A program made the translations under genes and the position numbers. Below are positions 25,538-35,051 of a stretch of 64,000 bases of DNA, piece after piece. Source of the DNA: Pseudomonas fluorescens (GTDB lineage Bacteria; Pseudomonadota; Gammaproteobacteria; Pseudomonadales; Pseudomonadaceae). The notes under the pieces are model-generated. The model saw nothing but the letters and a program-made list of their open reading frames with translations. It made no database searches and was not told where the DNA came from. The stretch lies in the NCBI RefSeq assembly GCF_902498065.1, contig NZ_CABVIR010000003.1, positions 558,001-622,000 of the forward strand, in the 5' to 3' direction. Numbering within the stretch: the stretch's first letter is position 1; each line of letters starts with the position of its first letter.

Positions 25538-25668
25538 GCAGCATCACCGATTGGGAAGTATTAACTAACGAGAATTGTTCGCGATTGTGGCAGAGGCGGG
25601 GAAGGTAAGCAATTGGCCACTGGTCAGGTGGTTTATGACGGGGGGGCTGTTAAACCGAGTCATCGTTC

Positions 25669-25760
25669 ATCGCTGGCAAGCCAGCTCCCACAGGACCTTG
25701 TGTCGTTCACGGAATGGGCAGGCAACACAAACCTTGTGGGAGCTGGCTTGCCAGCGATGG
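25669..25760. repeat. REP pair upstream of fecI
   Basis: Facing REPs of the ATCGCTGGCAAGCCAGCTCCCAC type with inner homology (ACCTTGTGT / ACACAAACCTTGTG), forming an extended palindrome between the fecI start and the exonuclease stop. Confidence 0.9.
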
Positions 25761-25782
25761 CGCCGGGACAGGCGCATCAAAT

Positions 25783-26490
25783 TTAGAAGGAAGGCGTTCG
25801 CTGCCTGCGTTTCCACTGGCTCAACCGCTGCTGCAGATTCAATGGGCTATCAATCTGTTGTTGGCGTGCGCGGCTGAACAGGATCAACGCGAGTTCGGCA
25901 GTCGCCAGCGCATCGGCACTGGCGTTGTGACGCTCGAACACCTCGAGCTTGAACCAGTCGATCCACTCATCCAGCCCCGCCTCGCGAATGTGCGCCTGAG
26001 GGCAGAGCATGGGCGCGATATCCGCCACATCCAGAAACGGATGCTGCAACTTGTAGCCCAGATGATCTTTCAGTGCGCGGCCGAGCATGTGCTGATCAAA
26101 CGGCGCATGAAACGCCAGCACCGGACTGTCGCCTACAAACTCCATGAACTCGAGCAGTGCTTGCGCCGGATCACTGCCGGCAGCGATCGCGCTGGGGCCC
26201 AAGCCATGGATCAACACACTGGGCGCCAATTTCATATCCGTGCATTGAAGGGTGCGTTCGAACTGCTGGCTGAAGTCGATTGCCCCGTCTTCAATCACCA
26301 CCGCGCCGATGGACAGCACCCGATCCTTGTTCATATTCAACCCGGTGGTTTCCAGGTCCAGCACCACCCAGCGCTGTTCGCGCAGGCTGCATTCTCTGAG
26401 CTCGGCACCCGCCTGCAAGCGTTGCAGGCGTTGTTGCAATTCTACGGACAGCATCGGTCCCGCCGGGCGCAGCCATGAAAACAGGCTCAT
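25783..26490 (-). CDS. DnaQ-like 3'-5' exonuclease
   Basis: A 235-residue DEDDh exonuclease related to the proofreading subunit of DNA polymerase III. Motif ExoI is VLDLETTG (D45, E47); ExoII is AFHAPFD; ExoIII is HNASADA with the His and Asp at the right spacing. It is not the true polymerase subunit, as judged by its context and N-terminal extension. Its start overlaps the end of the CNB/CBS gene by four bases, so the two form an operon. In Pseudomonas the pair is often near acetate or glyoxylate genes. Confidence 0.88.
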   Translation of the reverse strand: MSLFSWLRPAGPMLSVELQQRLQRLQAGAELRECSLREQRWVVLDLETTGLNMNKDRVLSIGAVVIEDGAIDFSQQFERTLQCTDMKLAPSVLIHGLGPSAIAAGSDPAQALLEFMEFVGDSPVLAFHAPFDQHMLGRALKDHLGYKLQHPFLDVADIAPMLCPQAHIREAGLDEWIDWFKLEVFERHNASADALATAELALILFSRARQQQIDSPLNLQQRLSQWKRRQRTPSF

Positions 26491-28427
26491 AGCTGATACC
26501 GCAGGGTCAGGCTGCTTTGCAGGCGTTGGGCCTGACGCAGGGATTCACGCAGGATGCGTCGGTCCAGATGATTGAGGCTGTCGGGATCGACCCGGTTGGA
26601 GTAGGGCAAATTCTCCCGGGTCTGTAGCTGATGTTGCTGCATGCGGGTTTGCTGGATGAAGTGATACGCCTCTTCGTACGCCGCACCGTCCAGTCGTTCG
26701 ATGACTTCTTTGTCGACCAATTGGCGGAAGCGCTCCAGCGTATTGTTCGCCTCGATGCCGTGGGCCAACGCCAGCAATCGGGCGCCGTCGACAAAGGGCG
26801 TCAAGCCTTGGACTTTCAGGTCCAGCGTAGCTTTCTCACCGTTCTTGCGCGCCAGCACAAACTCGCGGAAACGCCCTACGGGCGGACGGTTGCGCAGGGC
26901 GTTTTCGGCCATCATTCGCTGGAACAGCCGGTTGTCGGCGACCTGATCGAGAATCCCCCGACGCAGTTGCTCGCAGCCTTGCTCGTCGCCCCAGACCACG
27001 CGCAGGTCGAAATAGATGCTCGAACCCAGCAGGTTCTCCGGCGTCGCCTCCCTAATAAACGCCGCAAAACGCCGCGCCCACTCGGCCCGGGACAGACACA
27101 GCTCGGGGTTGCCGGCCATGATGTTGCCCTTGCACAGGGTGAAGCCGCAGAGCGCCAGGCTCTGATTGATCTGTTGAGCGATGGGCAGCAACTTGCCGCG
27201 AATCTCGGCGGCGTGCGCCGCGTCCCGCGCTTCGAACAGAATGCCGTTGTCCTGATCGGTGTGCAGCGTCTGCTCGCGGCGACCTTCGCTGCCGAAACAC
27301 AGCCAACTGAACGGCACGCCGGGGTCGCCTTTCTCGGCGAGGGTCAGTTCGATCACCCGGCACACGGTGTGGTCGTTGAGCAGGGTGATGATGTGGGTGA
27401 TCTGGGTCGACGACGCGCCATGGGCCAACATGCGTTCCACCAATTGACCGATCTCGCCGCGCATCGCCACCAGGTTTTCGACCTTCTGGGCGCTGCGGAT
27501 GGTCCGCGCCAGGTGCACCAGATCGACCCGTTGCAGGGAAAACAGGTCGCGTTCCGAGACCACGCCACACAGGCGCTGGTCCTTGACCAGGCAAACGTGG
27601 GCGATATGCCGCTCGGTCATGGCAATGGCGGCATCGAAGGCGCTGTGGTCCGGCGTCAGGAAAAACGGTGCCTGGGTCATGTGCCGTTCGATGGCTTCGT
27701 TGAAGTCATTGGTGCCTTCGGCCACCACGTGGCGCAGGTCGCGCAGGGTGAAAATACCCAGCGGCGCCTTGTGCTCATCGACCACCACAATGCTGCCGAC
27801 CTGTTGCTCGTGCATCAGGGAGACGGCTTCACGCAGCGGCGTGGTCGGGCTGCAGGTCACCGGGTGACGCATGGCCAATTCGCCCAAACGGGTATTCAGC
27901 GAGTACTGGGTGCCGAGGGTTTCCACGGCTTTTTGCTGGACTTGCTGGTTAACCTGGTCGAGCAAACTGCTCACGCCGCGTAGGGCGAAGTCGCGAAACG
28001 CGTTGGAAAGTGCGAACAGTTTGATGAACGCCAGCTTGTTCAGCTGTAGGCAAAAGGTGTCTTCGGCGGCCAGGTGTTCGGTGCGTGTCGCACGCTCACC
28101 CAGCAGCGCGGCGAGGGGGAAACACTCGCCGGTGGTGATTTCGAAGGTGGTTTCCGTGCCGCCCTTGGCCGTGTGGGGACGTTCACCCACGACGCGGCCC
28201 TGTTTGACGATGTAGAAATGCTCAACCGGGCCATCGGCGGGTTTGATGATGCTCTCGCCGGGGCCATAAAAACGCAGCTGACATTGTTCAACCAGGTACG
28301 CCAGGTGAGCGTGTTCCATTTGATTGAAGGGCGGGAAGCGCTGAAGGAATTGCAAAGTGCCCTGGATGTTCTGCAACACCGCGGTTTTCCCTGCCTGTGT
28401 GAAGGCGTCCGCTTTACTCATAACCAT
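26487..28427 (-). CDS. Cyclic nucleotide-binding/CBS/DUF294 nucleotidyltransferase-like protein
   Basis: A 646-residue cytosolic regulatory protein. A cNMP-binding domain occupies about 20-150, two CBS motifs about 185-310, and a DUF294 nucleotidyltransferase-like domain about 340-480 with the signature CFGSEGRREQTLHTDQDNG, followed by a helical DUF294 C-terminal domain. The GSxGR and DxD residues (here D-Q-D) are kept, so uridylyltransferase-type activity is possible. The start could be 28427 or 28421. It is probably cotranscribed with the exonuclease; the ligand and target are unknown. Confidence 0.88.
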   Translation of the reverse strand: MVMSKADAFTQAGKTAVLQNIQGTLQFLQRFPPFNQMEHAHLAYLVEQCQLRFYGPGESIIKPADGPVEHFYIVKQGRVVGERPHTAKGGTETTFEITTGECFPLAALLGERATRTEHLAAEDTFCLQLNKLAFIKLFALSNAFRDFALRGVSSLLDQVNQQVQQKAVETLGTQYSLNTRLGELAMRHPVTCSPTTPLREAVSLMHEQQVGSIVVVDEHKAPLGIFTLRDLRHVVAEGTNDFNEAIERHMTQAPFFLTPDHSAFDAAIAMTERHIAHVCLVKDQRLCGVVSERDLFSLQRVDLVHLARTIRSAQKVENLVAMRGEIGQLVERMLAHGASSTQITHIITLLNDHTVCRVIELTLAEKGDPGVPFSWLCFGSEGRREQTLHTDQDNGILFEARDAAHAAEIRGKLLPIAQQINQSLALCGFTLCKGNIMAGNPELCLSRAEWARRFAAFIREATPENLLGSSIYFDLRVVWGDEQGCEQLRRGILDQVADNRLFQRMMAENALRNRPPVGRFREFVLARKNGEKATLDLKVQGLTPFVDGARLLALAHGIEANNTLERFRQLVDKEVIERLDGAAYEEAYHFIQQTRMQQHQLQTRENLPYSNRVDPDSLNHLDRRILRESLRQAQRLQSSLTLRYQL

Positions 28428-28681
28428 TACCGCAGTCTTTTTATGAATTGTTGTGGTCGGATGACTCAGTCATGGTCGGCCCCTGCGCGCAGGGTGCCCA
28501 TTGGACGTAAGTCTAGGTCAGCCCTGCCGGAGATGAAATTTCGGAAATACCCTACGCAATTTTGGGAAGAACCTATCCTTTCCCCTATAGGAAATAAATC
28601 CGACGAAGTGCACATTGTTGCGCCACTTAGCGATGTCTGACGGATGTGCTAGGAAATAGAAATGAAAACGTAGAGTAAGCC

Positions 28682-29128
28682 ATGTCCGACCACGATATTT
28701 TGAGTGACGCCGAGCGCGAGGCGCTGAGTGCAGTCATGCTGGAACCCGACTTGCCGCCGCAGCGCGTGCTGATTGTCGATGATGACAAGGACGCCCGGGA
28801 GCTGCTCTCGGAAATTCTGGGGCTGGATGGCATCCGCTGCCTGACCGCCGCCAGCGGCGAAACCGCGCTAAAGATGCTGGAAGAGAAACCCTCGATCGGC
28901 CTGGTGATTACTGATCTGCGGATGGGGCATGTCGATGGCCTGGAGTTGATCCGCCAAGTGCGTGAGTCGGTTCGGGCAGCGATGCCGATCATCATCGTTT
29001 CCGGCGATGCCGACGTGAAGGACGCGATTGCGGCCATACATTTGAGCGTGGTGGACTTTCTGCTCAAGCCGGTTGATACCGTGAAACTGCTGGGGCTGGT
29101 TAAGCATGAGTTGGGGATGGAGCCTTAA
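28682..29128 (+). CDS. Stand-alone response regulator receiver protein
   Basis: A 148-residue protein with a single receiver domain. The acidic cluster is D33-D35, the phospho-acceptor D78 (VITDLRM), and K129 in FLLKPVD. A 25-residue acidic N-terminal tail precedes the fold and no output domain follows, so it probably acts through protein contact. It is divergent from the CNB/CBS gene. The 254-base gap between them holds no clear hairpin or RNA; I see only a short TTTCC-N6-GGAAA symmetry near 28569. Confidence 0.88.
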   Translation: MSDHDILSDAEREALSAVMLEPDLPPQRVLIVDDDKDARELLSEILGLDGIRCLTAASGETALKMLEEKPSIGLVITDLRMGHVDGLELIRQVRESVRAAMPIIIVSGDADVKDAIAAIHLSVVDFLLKPVDTVKLLGLVKHELGMEP

Positions 29129-29155
29129 CTAACAACCTGTCGGCTCTACACATTC

Positions 29156-29249
29156 CCTGTGGGAGCGAGCCTGCTCGCGATGGCGGCAAGACTCAGCATC
29201 AATGTTGACTGACCCACCGCTATCGCGAGCAGGCTCGCTCCCACAGGGG
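29156..29249. repeat. REP pair between the receiver gene and glcB
   Basis: Facing REPs of the GCGAGCCTGCTCGCGAT type around a spacer with CATCAATGTTGACTG, similar to the spacer of the pair at 19971-20064, which suggests one REPIN family. Confidence 0.9.
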
Positions 29250-29264
29250 ACTGCATTCGCAAAC

Positions 29265-29296
29265 AAAAAGCCCTGATCTTTCGATCAGGGCTTTTT
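29265..29296. terminator. Bidirectional terminator downstream of glcB
   Basis: A perfect 14-bp stem (AAAAAGCCCTGATC / GATCAGGGCTTTTT) with a TTTC loop. The A and T runs on both sides let it serve the convergent receiver gene and glcB. Confidence 0.93.
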
Positions 29297-29318
29297 CATT
29301 TCCGGTATCAACGCTCAG

Positions 29319-31496
29319 TTACAGGCCATTGGCAGCCTTGAACTCGCGACGACGACGGTGCAGAACCGGCTCGGTGTAGCCGTTCGGCTGTTGGGTGCCT
29401 TCAACCACCAGTTCGACCGCCGCCTGGAAGGCGATGTTGCTGTCGAAGTTCGGTGCCAGCGGACGGTACAGCGCGTCATTGGCGTTCTGACGGTCAACCA
29501 CCGGCGCCATGCGCTTGAGGCTTTCCATCACTTGCGCTTCGGTGACGATACCGTGGCGCAGCCAGTTGGCGATGTGCTGGCTGGAAATCCGCAGCGTGGC
29601 ACGGTCTTCCATCAGGCCGATGTCGTTGATGTCCGGCACCTTCGAGCAGCCCACGCCCTGATCGATCCAGCGCACCACGTAACCGAGAATGCCCTGGGCG
29701 TTGTTGTCCAGTTCGTTCTTGATCTGTTCTGCGGTCCACTGCGGGTTTACCGCCAGCGGGATGGTCAGGATGTCGTCCACCGAGGCGCGCGCACGTTTGG
29801 CCAGTTCAGCCTGACGGGCGAACACGTCGACCTTGTGGTAGTGCAGCGCGTGCAGCGCAGCGGCGGTCGGCGAAGGAACCCAAGCGGTATTGGCACCGGC
29901 CAGCGGGTGAGCGATTTTCTGTTCCAGCATCGCTGCCATCAGGTCAGGCATGGCCCACATGCCTTTACCGATTTGCGCACGACCTTGCAGGCCGGTGCTC
30001 AAACCGATATCGACGTTCCAGTTCTCGTAGGCGCCAATCCACTTTTCAGCCTTCATGTCGGCCTTGCGCACCATCGGGCCGGCTTCCATGGAGGTATGGA
30101 TTTCATCGCCCGTGCGGTCGAGGAAACCGGTGTTGATAAACACCACGCGCTCGCTGGCGGCCTTGATGCAGGCCTTGAGGTTGACCGTGGTGCGGCGCTC
30201 CTCGTCCATGATCCCGACTTTCAGGGTGTTGCGCGGCAGGTTCAGCACCTCTTCGATGCGACCGAACAACTCGTTGGTGAACGCGGCTTCTTCCGGACCG
30301 TGCATCTTCGGCTTCACGATGTAGACCGAGCCGGTACGGCTGTTCTTGCGCGAGCTGGTGCCGTTGAGGCTGTGGATCGCCGCGAGGCTGGTCAGCAAAC
30401 CGTCAAGAATGCCTTCCGGTACTTCGTTGCCGTCTTTGTCGAGGATCGCGTCGATGGTCATCAGGTGACCGACGTTGCGCACGAACAACAGCGAACGACC
30501 GTGCAGGCTCAGTTCCTTGCCATCGACGCCGGTGTAAGTGCGATCAGCGTTCATGGTGCGGGTAAAGGTCTTGCCGCCCTTGGAAACTTCTTCCGACAGG
30601 TCGCCCTTCATCAGGCCGAGCCAGTTGCGGTAGATCACCACTTTGTCATCGGCATCGACGGCGGCGACGGAGTCTTCGCAGTCCATGATGGTGGTGAGTG
30701 CGGCTTCCATCAGGATGTCTTTGACACCGGCAGCGTCGGTCTGGCCGACCGGGGTGCTGGCGTCGACCTGGATTTCGAAGTGCAGGCCGTTGTTCTTCAG
30801 CAGGATCGCGGTCGGTGCAGCGGCATCGCCGTGGAAACCGATCAACTGAGCGCCGTTACGCAGGCCGCTGTTGCTGCCACCTTTGAGGGCGACCACCAGT
30901 TTGCCGTCAACGATTTTGTAGCTGGTGGAGTCGACGTGGGAGCCGGCAGCCAATGGCGCGGCTTCGTCGAGGAAGGCGCGGGCGAAGGCAATCACCTTGT
31001 CGCCGCGAACCTTGTTGTAGCCTTTGCCTTTTTCCGCGCCGTCAGCTTCGCTGATCGCGTCGGTGCCGTAGAGCGCGTCGTACAGCGAACCCCAGCGGGC
31101 GTTCGAAGCATTGAGCGCGAAACGCGCATTCATCACCGGCACCACGAGCTGCGGGCCGGCCATGCGGGCGATTTCGTCATCGACGTTTTGCGTCGTTGCC
31201 TGGAAATCGGCCGCTTCTGGCAGCAGATAACCGATGTCTTGCAAGAAGGCTTTATAAGCCACGGCGTCGTGCGCCTGACCGGCACGGGATTGGTGCCAGC
31301 CATCGATACGAGCCTGGAAATCATCGCGTTTGGCGAGTAGGGCTTTGTTCTTCGGCGCCAGGTCGTGAATGACCTTGTCGGCACCGGCCCAGAATTGATC
31401 GGCGGTGAGGCCGGTTCCGGGAATGGCTTCGTTGTTCACGAAGTCGAACAGGACTTTGGCGACCTGCAGGCCACCGACTTGAACGTGTTCAGTCAT
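29319..31496 (-). CDS. glcB: Malate synthase G
   Basis: Condenses glyoxylate with acetyl-CoA to malate in the glyoxylate shunt. The protein has 725 residues, the size of the monomeric G form. Conserved blocks are present, such as the VKPKMHGP segment and [19 protein letters not shown]. The start [10 protein letters not shown] at 31496 is the family start; the frame extends only four residues further. A long reading frame on the opposite strand is a codon-bias artefact. The gene stands alone with its own terminator. Confidence 0.96.
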   Translation of the reverse strand: MTEHVQVGGLQVAKVLFDFVNNEAIPGTGLTADQFWAGADKVIHDLAPKNKALLAKRDDFQARIDGWHQSRAGQAHDAVAYKAFLQDIGYLLPEAADFQATTQNVDDEIARMAGPQLVVPVMNARFALNASNARWGSLYDALYGTDAISEADGAEKGKGYNKVRGDKVIAFARAFLDEAAPLAAGSHVDSTSYKIVDGKLVVALKGGSNSGLRNGAQLIGFHGDAAAPTAILLKNNGLHFEIQVDASTPVGQTDAAGVKDILMEAALTTIMDCEDSVAAVDADDKVVIYRNWLGLMKGDLSEEVSKGGKTFTRTMNADRTYTGVDGKELSLHGRSLLFVRNVGHLMTIDAILDKDGNEVPEGILDGLLTSLAAIHSLNGTSSRKNSRTGSVYIVKPKMHGPEEAAFTNELFGRIEEVLNLPRNTLKVGIMDEERRTTVNLKACIKAASERVVFINTGFLDRTGDEIHTSMEAGPMVRKADMKAEKWIGAYENWNVDIGLSTGLQGRAQIGKGMWAMPDLMAAMLEQKIAHPLAGANTAWVPSPTAAALHALHYHKVDVFARQAELAKRARASVDDILTIPLAVNPQWTAEQIKNELDNNAQGILGYVVRWIDQGVGCSKVPDINDIGLMEDRATLRISSQHIANWLRHGIVTEAQVMESLKRMAPVVDRQNANDALYRPLAPNFDSNIAFQAAVELVVEGTQQPNGYTEPVLHRRRREFKAANGL

Positions 31497-32065
31497 TGCT
31501 TGCCTCACTCTGCTCAGCTATTTCGCTTTTCAGCTCTTCAAATTAACAATGAAGCCTCTGGCTATTTAAACCACAAACCCCTTCCACCAGTACATGCCAT
31601 TTCGGGCGGCTGGGATGGAACCGATCAACGGCGTTGAGGCCTTGCTGATAGGGCTTTCAGGGCTGCGACCGCGCCTGTGGCAGACATCGATCCAACGTTA
31701 TGTAGTGCGCGCTGCGGCATACTACATGATGAATTGCGGTTGTGAAAATCAGACTAATTACGTCGTTCTGCGACCCCGTGACGCATTGCAGTCACGTCGG
31801 GGATGGGGATGTTCTCAAAAAAGTATGAGATTGTTCCAGTTAAATATATAAAGTTGTACACGATTTGTGTGCGGGTGTTGGCTCCGGTGGTGAATTCATC
31901 GCGGGCAAGCCCACTCCCACAGGATTGTGCATAGCCTGTGGGAGCGGGCCTGCCCCCGATGAGGCCAGTCCGGACGACATTGAATCCGGGTCTGCCCAAA
32001 GCATCGCTCAACCGTTGCCTATACTTGCCTCTCTATAACAAAAGTCATGACCAGAGGGCTGCGCC
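31497..32065. other. Intergenic region upstream of glcB
   Basis: 569 bases between divergent glcB and the ACT-domain gene. Apart from the REP pair at 31898-31962 I see no conserved protein, RNA or clear promoter. A short plus-strand frame at 31594-31851 lacks a ribosome binding site and looks non-coding. Confidence 0.6.
31898..31962. repeat. REP pair upstream of the ACT-domain gene
   Basis: Facing, closely spaced REPs: ATCGCGGGCAAGCCCACTCCCAC and its partner GTGGGAGCGGGCCTGCCCCCGAT, each with small changes. Confidence 0.85.
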
Positions 32066-32584
32066 ATGGACCACCTCGTACTCACAGTTTTCGCACCGGA
32101 CAAGCCTGGGCAGGTCGAGCGCATCGCCCAGTGCATTGCCGAGCACGGCGGCAATTGGCTGGAGAGCCGCATGTCACGCATGGCTGGGCAGTTTGCCGGG
32201 ATTCTTCGGGTGGGCGTGCCGGCCGAGGCCTACGACGAATTGGTCGATGCCTTACAGGCGTTGTCCGCCCACGGCATTCGCGTGCTGATTGCCGAAAGCG
32301 GCATCGAACAGGCCTGCACCTGGAAGCCGATAGCCATGGAATTGGTTGGCAATGATCGTCCGGGCATCGTTCGCGACATCACGCGTCTGTTGAGTGAGCA
32401 GGGGGTCAATCTGGAACGACTGGTCACCGAAGTGCGTCCGGCGCCAATGAGCAGCGAGCCGTTGTTCCACGCCGAAGCGATTCTCGCCGTGCCGCTGACC
32501 TTGTCGCTGGACGTTCTGCAGTCGCGCCTGGAAACCCTGGCTGACGATTTGATGGTGGAATTGGTGTTGCGCAGCGACCCCTGA
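32066..32584 (+). CDS. Glycine cleavage system repressor-like ACT protein
   Basis: A 172-residue protein made of two ACT domains (about 1-80 and 88-170), as in GcvR. The second begins MELVGNDRPGIVRDITRLLSEQGVN, a clear ACT signature with the ligand-binding Gly. GcvR proteins bind glycine and modulate GcvA by contact, without binding DNA themselves. The nearby genes give no direct link to glycine cleavage, so the assignment rests on domain structure. A weak ribosome binding site lies before the ATG. Confidence 0.82.
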   Translation: MDHLVLTVFAPDKPGQVERIAQCIAEHGGNWLESRMSRMAGQFAGILRVGVPAEAYDELVDALQALSAHGIRVLIAESGIEQACTWKPIAMELVGNDRPGIVRDITRLLSEQGVNLERLVTEVRPAPMSSEPLFHAEAILAVPLTLSLDVLQSRLETLADDLMVELVLRSDP

Positions 32585-32589
32585 CAGGG

Positions 32590-32828
32590 TTATCCAAGTT
32601 ATACGTGCACCTGCCTGTGGATAACCTGTAGAGACAGCCCGCCAGCCCACGCCGGCCGGGCTTCTTCAAGATCTGATCAAAAAACCATCAGTTTCAACAG
32701 GTTGCGCACAAACACCGGGGATCACACTGTGGATAACCTTGGGACGGATCGATGCAGGCCACGAGAGGCGTGGCCTGTAGAGGTTTGTACGTTTTTTGAT
32801 CAGCTTCGGCGACGCAGACTTATCCACG
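32590..32828. promoter_or_regulatory. Cluster of four DnaA-box-like sequences
   Basis: TTATCCAAG at 32590-32598, TGTGGATAA (complement of TTATCCACA) at 32616-32624 and 32728-32736, and TTATCCACG at 32820-32828. Two are exact consensus boxes. The stretch also contains several GATC sites and the locally AT-rich segment TGATCAAAAAACCATC. It overlaps the end of rarD. Confidence 0.5.
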
Positions 32829-33687
32829 CGTCGACGCTGTAAATCGCCAGACCCGCCCAGATAAAGATGAAGGCGACCAGCGTGCTGGACGATAGGTGCT
32901 CGCCAAACAGCAGGACGGCTTGCAACAGCACCAATGTCGGTGCCAGGTACTGGAGAAATCCTAATGTCGTGTAGGGCAAATGCCGTGCGGCAGCGTTAAA
33001 ACACACCAACGGCACCAGCGTTACCGGTCCGGCGGCGACCAGCCACCAGGCTTGGGACGTGGTCCAGAACTCGGGCTGGGCGCTTGTGGCCGTCTGATTG
33101 AACAGCAGCCAGGCAATGGCAATCGGCACCAGCATCCAGGTTTCCACCACCAGACCCGGTAGCGCTTTGACCGGCGCTTGCTTGCGGATCAAACCGTAGA
33201 AGCCGAACGTCAGCGCCAGCACCAGCGACACCCACGGCAGACTGCCGACTTGCCACACCTGTTGCGCAACGCCAACCGCCGCAAAACCTACGGCGATCCA
33301 CTGCATGCGCCGCAACCGTTCGCCGAGGATCAACATCCCCAACAACACGTTCACCAGCGGGTTGATGTAGTAACCGAGGCTCGCTTCGAGCATGCGCCCG
33401 TTGTTCACCGACCAGACGTAGGTCAGCCAGTTGGCCGCGATCAGCGTGCCACTCAGGGCCAGGATCGCCAGGCGTTTCGGGTTGTCACGCAACTCGCGCC
33501 ACCAGCCCGGATGCTTCCACACCATCAGCAGCAACGCGCCGAACAGCGCAGACCAGAGCACGCGATGGATGATGATCTCCACGGCGGGCACGTTGGCGAT
33601 GGCTTTGAAGTAGATCGGGAACAGGCCCCAGATGATGTAGGCACTCAGGCCCAGGATGTACCCGCGACGCGGGTTGGCGGCTTGCAT
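32800..33687 (-). CDS. rarD: EamA family transporter RarD
   Basis: A 295-residue inner membrane protein with ten predicted TM helices arranged as two EamA halves. The N-terminal GYILGLSAYIIWGLFPIYFK is characteristic of RarD (the chloramphenicol-sensitive protein of E. coli). The substrate is not established for the family. It is monocistronic and opposite in strand to the ACT-domain gene. Confidence 0.9.
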   Translation of the reverse strand: MQAANPRRGYILGLSAYIIWGLFPIYFKAIANVPAVEIIIHRVLWSALFGALLLMVWKHPGWWRELRDNPKRLAILALSGTLIAANWLTYVWSVNNGRMLEASLGYYINPLVNVLLGMLILGERLRRMQWIAVGFAAVGVAQQVWQVGSLPWVSLVLALTFGFYGLIRKQAPVKALPGLVVETWMLVPIAIAWLLFNQTATSAQPEFWTTSQAWWLVAAGPVTLVPLVCFNAAARHLPYTTLGFLQYLAPTLVLLQAVLLFGEHLSSSTLVAFIFIWAGLAIYSVDAWISLRRRS

Positions 33688-33787
33688 GCAGAATCCTTGC
33701 TTAGGCAGCTAACTAAAGAAGGGGATTGTAAGGAGATTTGTCTACGAATGTCCCGCCCGAATACGTCGGGCAATTGTGAACACATGA

Positions 33788-33882
33788 CCTGTGGGAGCGA
33801 GCTTGCTCGCGATGGCGGTGTATCAGCTTGCATCGGTGTTGCATGTGCTGCCGTCATCGCTAGCAGGCTAGCTCCCACAGGG
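33788..33882. repeat. Mixed REP pair between rarD and srkA
   Basis: One arm is of the GCGAGCTTGCTCGC subtype, the other of the TAGCAGGCTAGC subtype, so the pair joins two REP subtypes. Confidence 0.85.
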
Positions 33883-33894
33883 ATTTTCGGTGTG

Positions 33895-34869
33895 TCAGAA
33901 GAGTTTGAGGGGTTCTTCGTTGAGGGCGGCGAGTTGCTCACGCAACGCCAACACCTGATCGCCCCAATACCGTTCGGTGCCAAACCACGGAAAACTATGC
34001 GGGAACGCCGGGTCGTCCCAGCGGCGCGCGAGCCATGCGCTGTAATGCATCAGGCGCAATGCGCGCAGTGGTTCGATCAGCGCCAGTTCCCGCGGGTCGA
34101 AATCGTGAAACTCGTTGTAGCCGTCCATCAATTCTGACAACTGGCCCAGACATTCCTGACGGTCACCGGCGAGCATCATCCAGATGTCCTGCACTGCCGG
34201 GCCCATGCGGCAGTCGTCGAGGTCGACGATGTGGAACATCTCGTCGCGGCACATCATGTTGCCGGGGTGGCAATCGCCGTGCATGCGGATGTTCTGGTGC
34301 GGCGTGACGTTGTAAACGTCTTCCACACGCTTGAGCAGGTCGCGGGCCACGGACTCGTAGGCCGGCAACAGGCTTTTGGGGATGAAATTGCCTTCGAGCA
34401 GTGTCGTCAGTGAATCGTGACCGAAGTTCTTCACGCCCAAGGCTTCACGGTGTTCGAACGGTTTGGTGGCGCCGACGGCATGCAGGCGTCCAAGCAGTTG
34501 GCCCAGCCGATACAACTGATCGAGATTGCCCGGCTCCGGCGCACGGCCGCCACGGCGGGGGAACAGGGTGAAACGGAAACCGTTGTGTTCGTGCAGGCTG
34601 GCACCGTTGTGAATCATCGGCGCCACCACCGGCACGTCGCACTCGGCGAGTTCGAAGGTGAACTGGTGTTCTTCGAGAATCGCTTCGTTGGTCCAGCGCT
34701 GCGGCCGGTAGAACTTGGCGATCAGCGGTTCGGAGTCTTCGATGCCGACCTGATAGACGCGGTTCTCGTAGCTGTTGAGCGCCAGAATGCGCGCGTCGCT
34801 GAGAAAGCCGATGCTTTCGACGGCATCGAGCACGAGGTCTGGGGTGAGGGTTGCAAACGGGTGGGCCAT
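33895..34869 (-). CDS. srkA: Stress response kinase A
   Basis: A Ser/Thr protein kinase of the aminoglycoside phosphotransferase fold (SrkA/YihE), 324 residues, matching the family. The catalytic loop is MHGDCHPGNMM and the metal-binding Asp lies in IVDLDDCRMGP. The start at 34869 (MAHPFATLTP) is preceded by CAGGAGTCAGC; the in-frame extension to 34989 enters the REP pair. In E. coli the protein counters stress-induced cell death; a similar role is assumed here. Confidence 0.92.
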   Translation of the reverse strand: MAHPFATLTPDLVLDAVESIGFLSDARILALNSYENRVYQVGIEDSEPLIAKFYRPQRWTNEAILEEHQFTFELAECDVPVVAPMIHNGASLHEHNGFRFTLFPRRGGRAPEPGNLDQLYRLGQLLGRLHAVGATKPFEHREALGVKNFGHDSLTTLLEGNFIPKSLLPAYESVARDLLKRVEDVYNVTPHQNIRMHGDCHPGNMMCRDEMFHIVDLDDCRMGPAVQDIWMMLAGDRQECLGQLSELMDGYNEFHDFDPRELALIEPLRALRLMHYSAWLARRWDDPAFPHSFPWFGTERYWGDQVLALREQLAALNEEPLKLF

Positions 34870-34965
34870 GCTGACTCCTGCGCGCAGCAGGCTGCCGCGT
34901 CCGGCCAAGCATGGTAGCGCAGACGGGCTTACTTTAGTGTTAAGGCTTGAGATGAGTGGTGTTGC

Positions 34966-35043
34966 CATCGCTGGCAGGCTAGCTCCCACACTGGATCTGC
35001 GACACTCCGCAAGTCCCCTGTGGGAGCTAGCCTGCTAGCGATA
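34966..35043. repeat. REP pair between srkA and phoX
   Basis: Facing REPs of the TAGCAGGCTAGC subtype, spacer about 30 bases. Confidence 0.9.
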
Positions 35044-35051
35044 GGGCCCGG

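Noticed and set aside
29358..31340. 660-residue frame opposite glcB
   Set aside because: It is antisense to a clear malate synthase; long antisense frames arise from GC-rich third codon positions here, and the sequence resembles no protein.
31594..31851. 85-residue frame upstream of glcB
   Set aside because: No ribosome binding site, no recognisable protein features and a late stretch in AT-rich non-coding DNA.
32590..32828. DnaA-box cluster as the chromosomal origin
   Set aside because: In Pseudomonas the origin lies by dnaA/rpmH; none of those genes is here.
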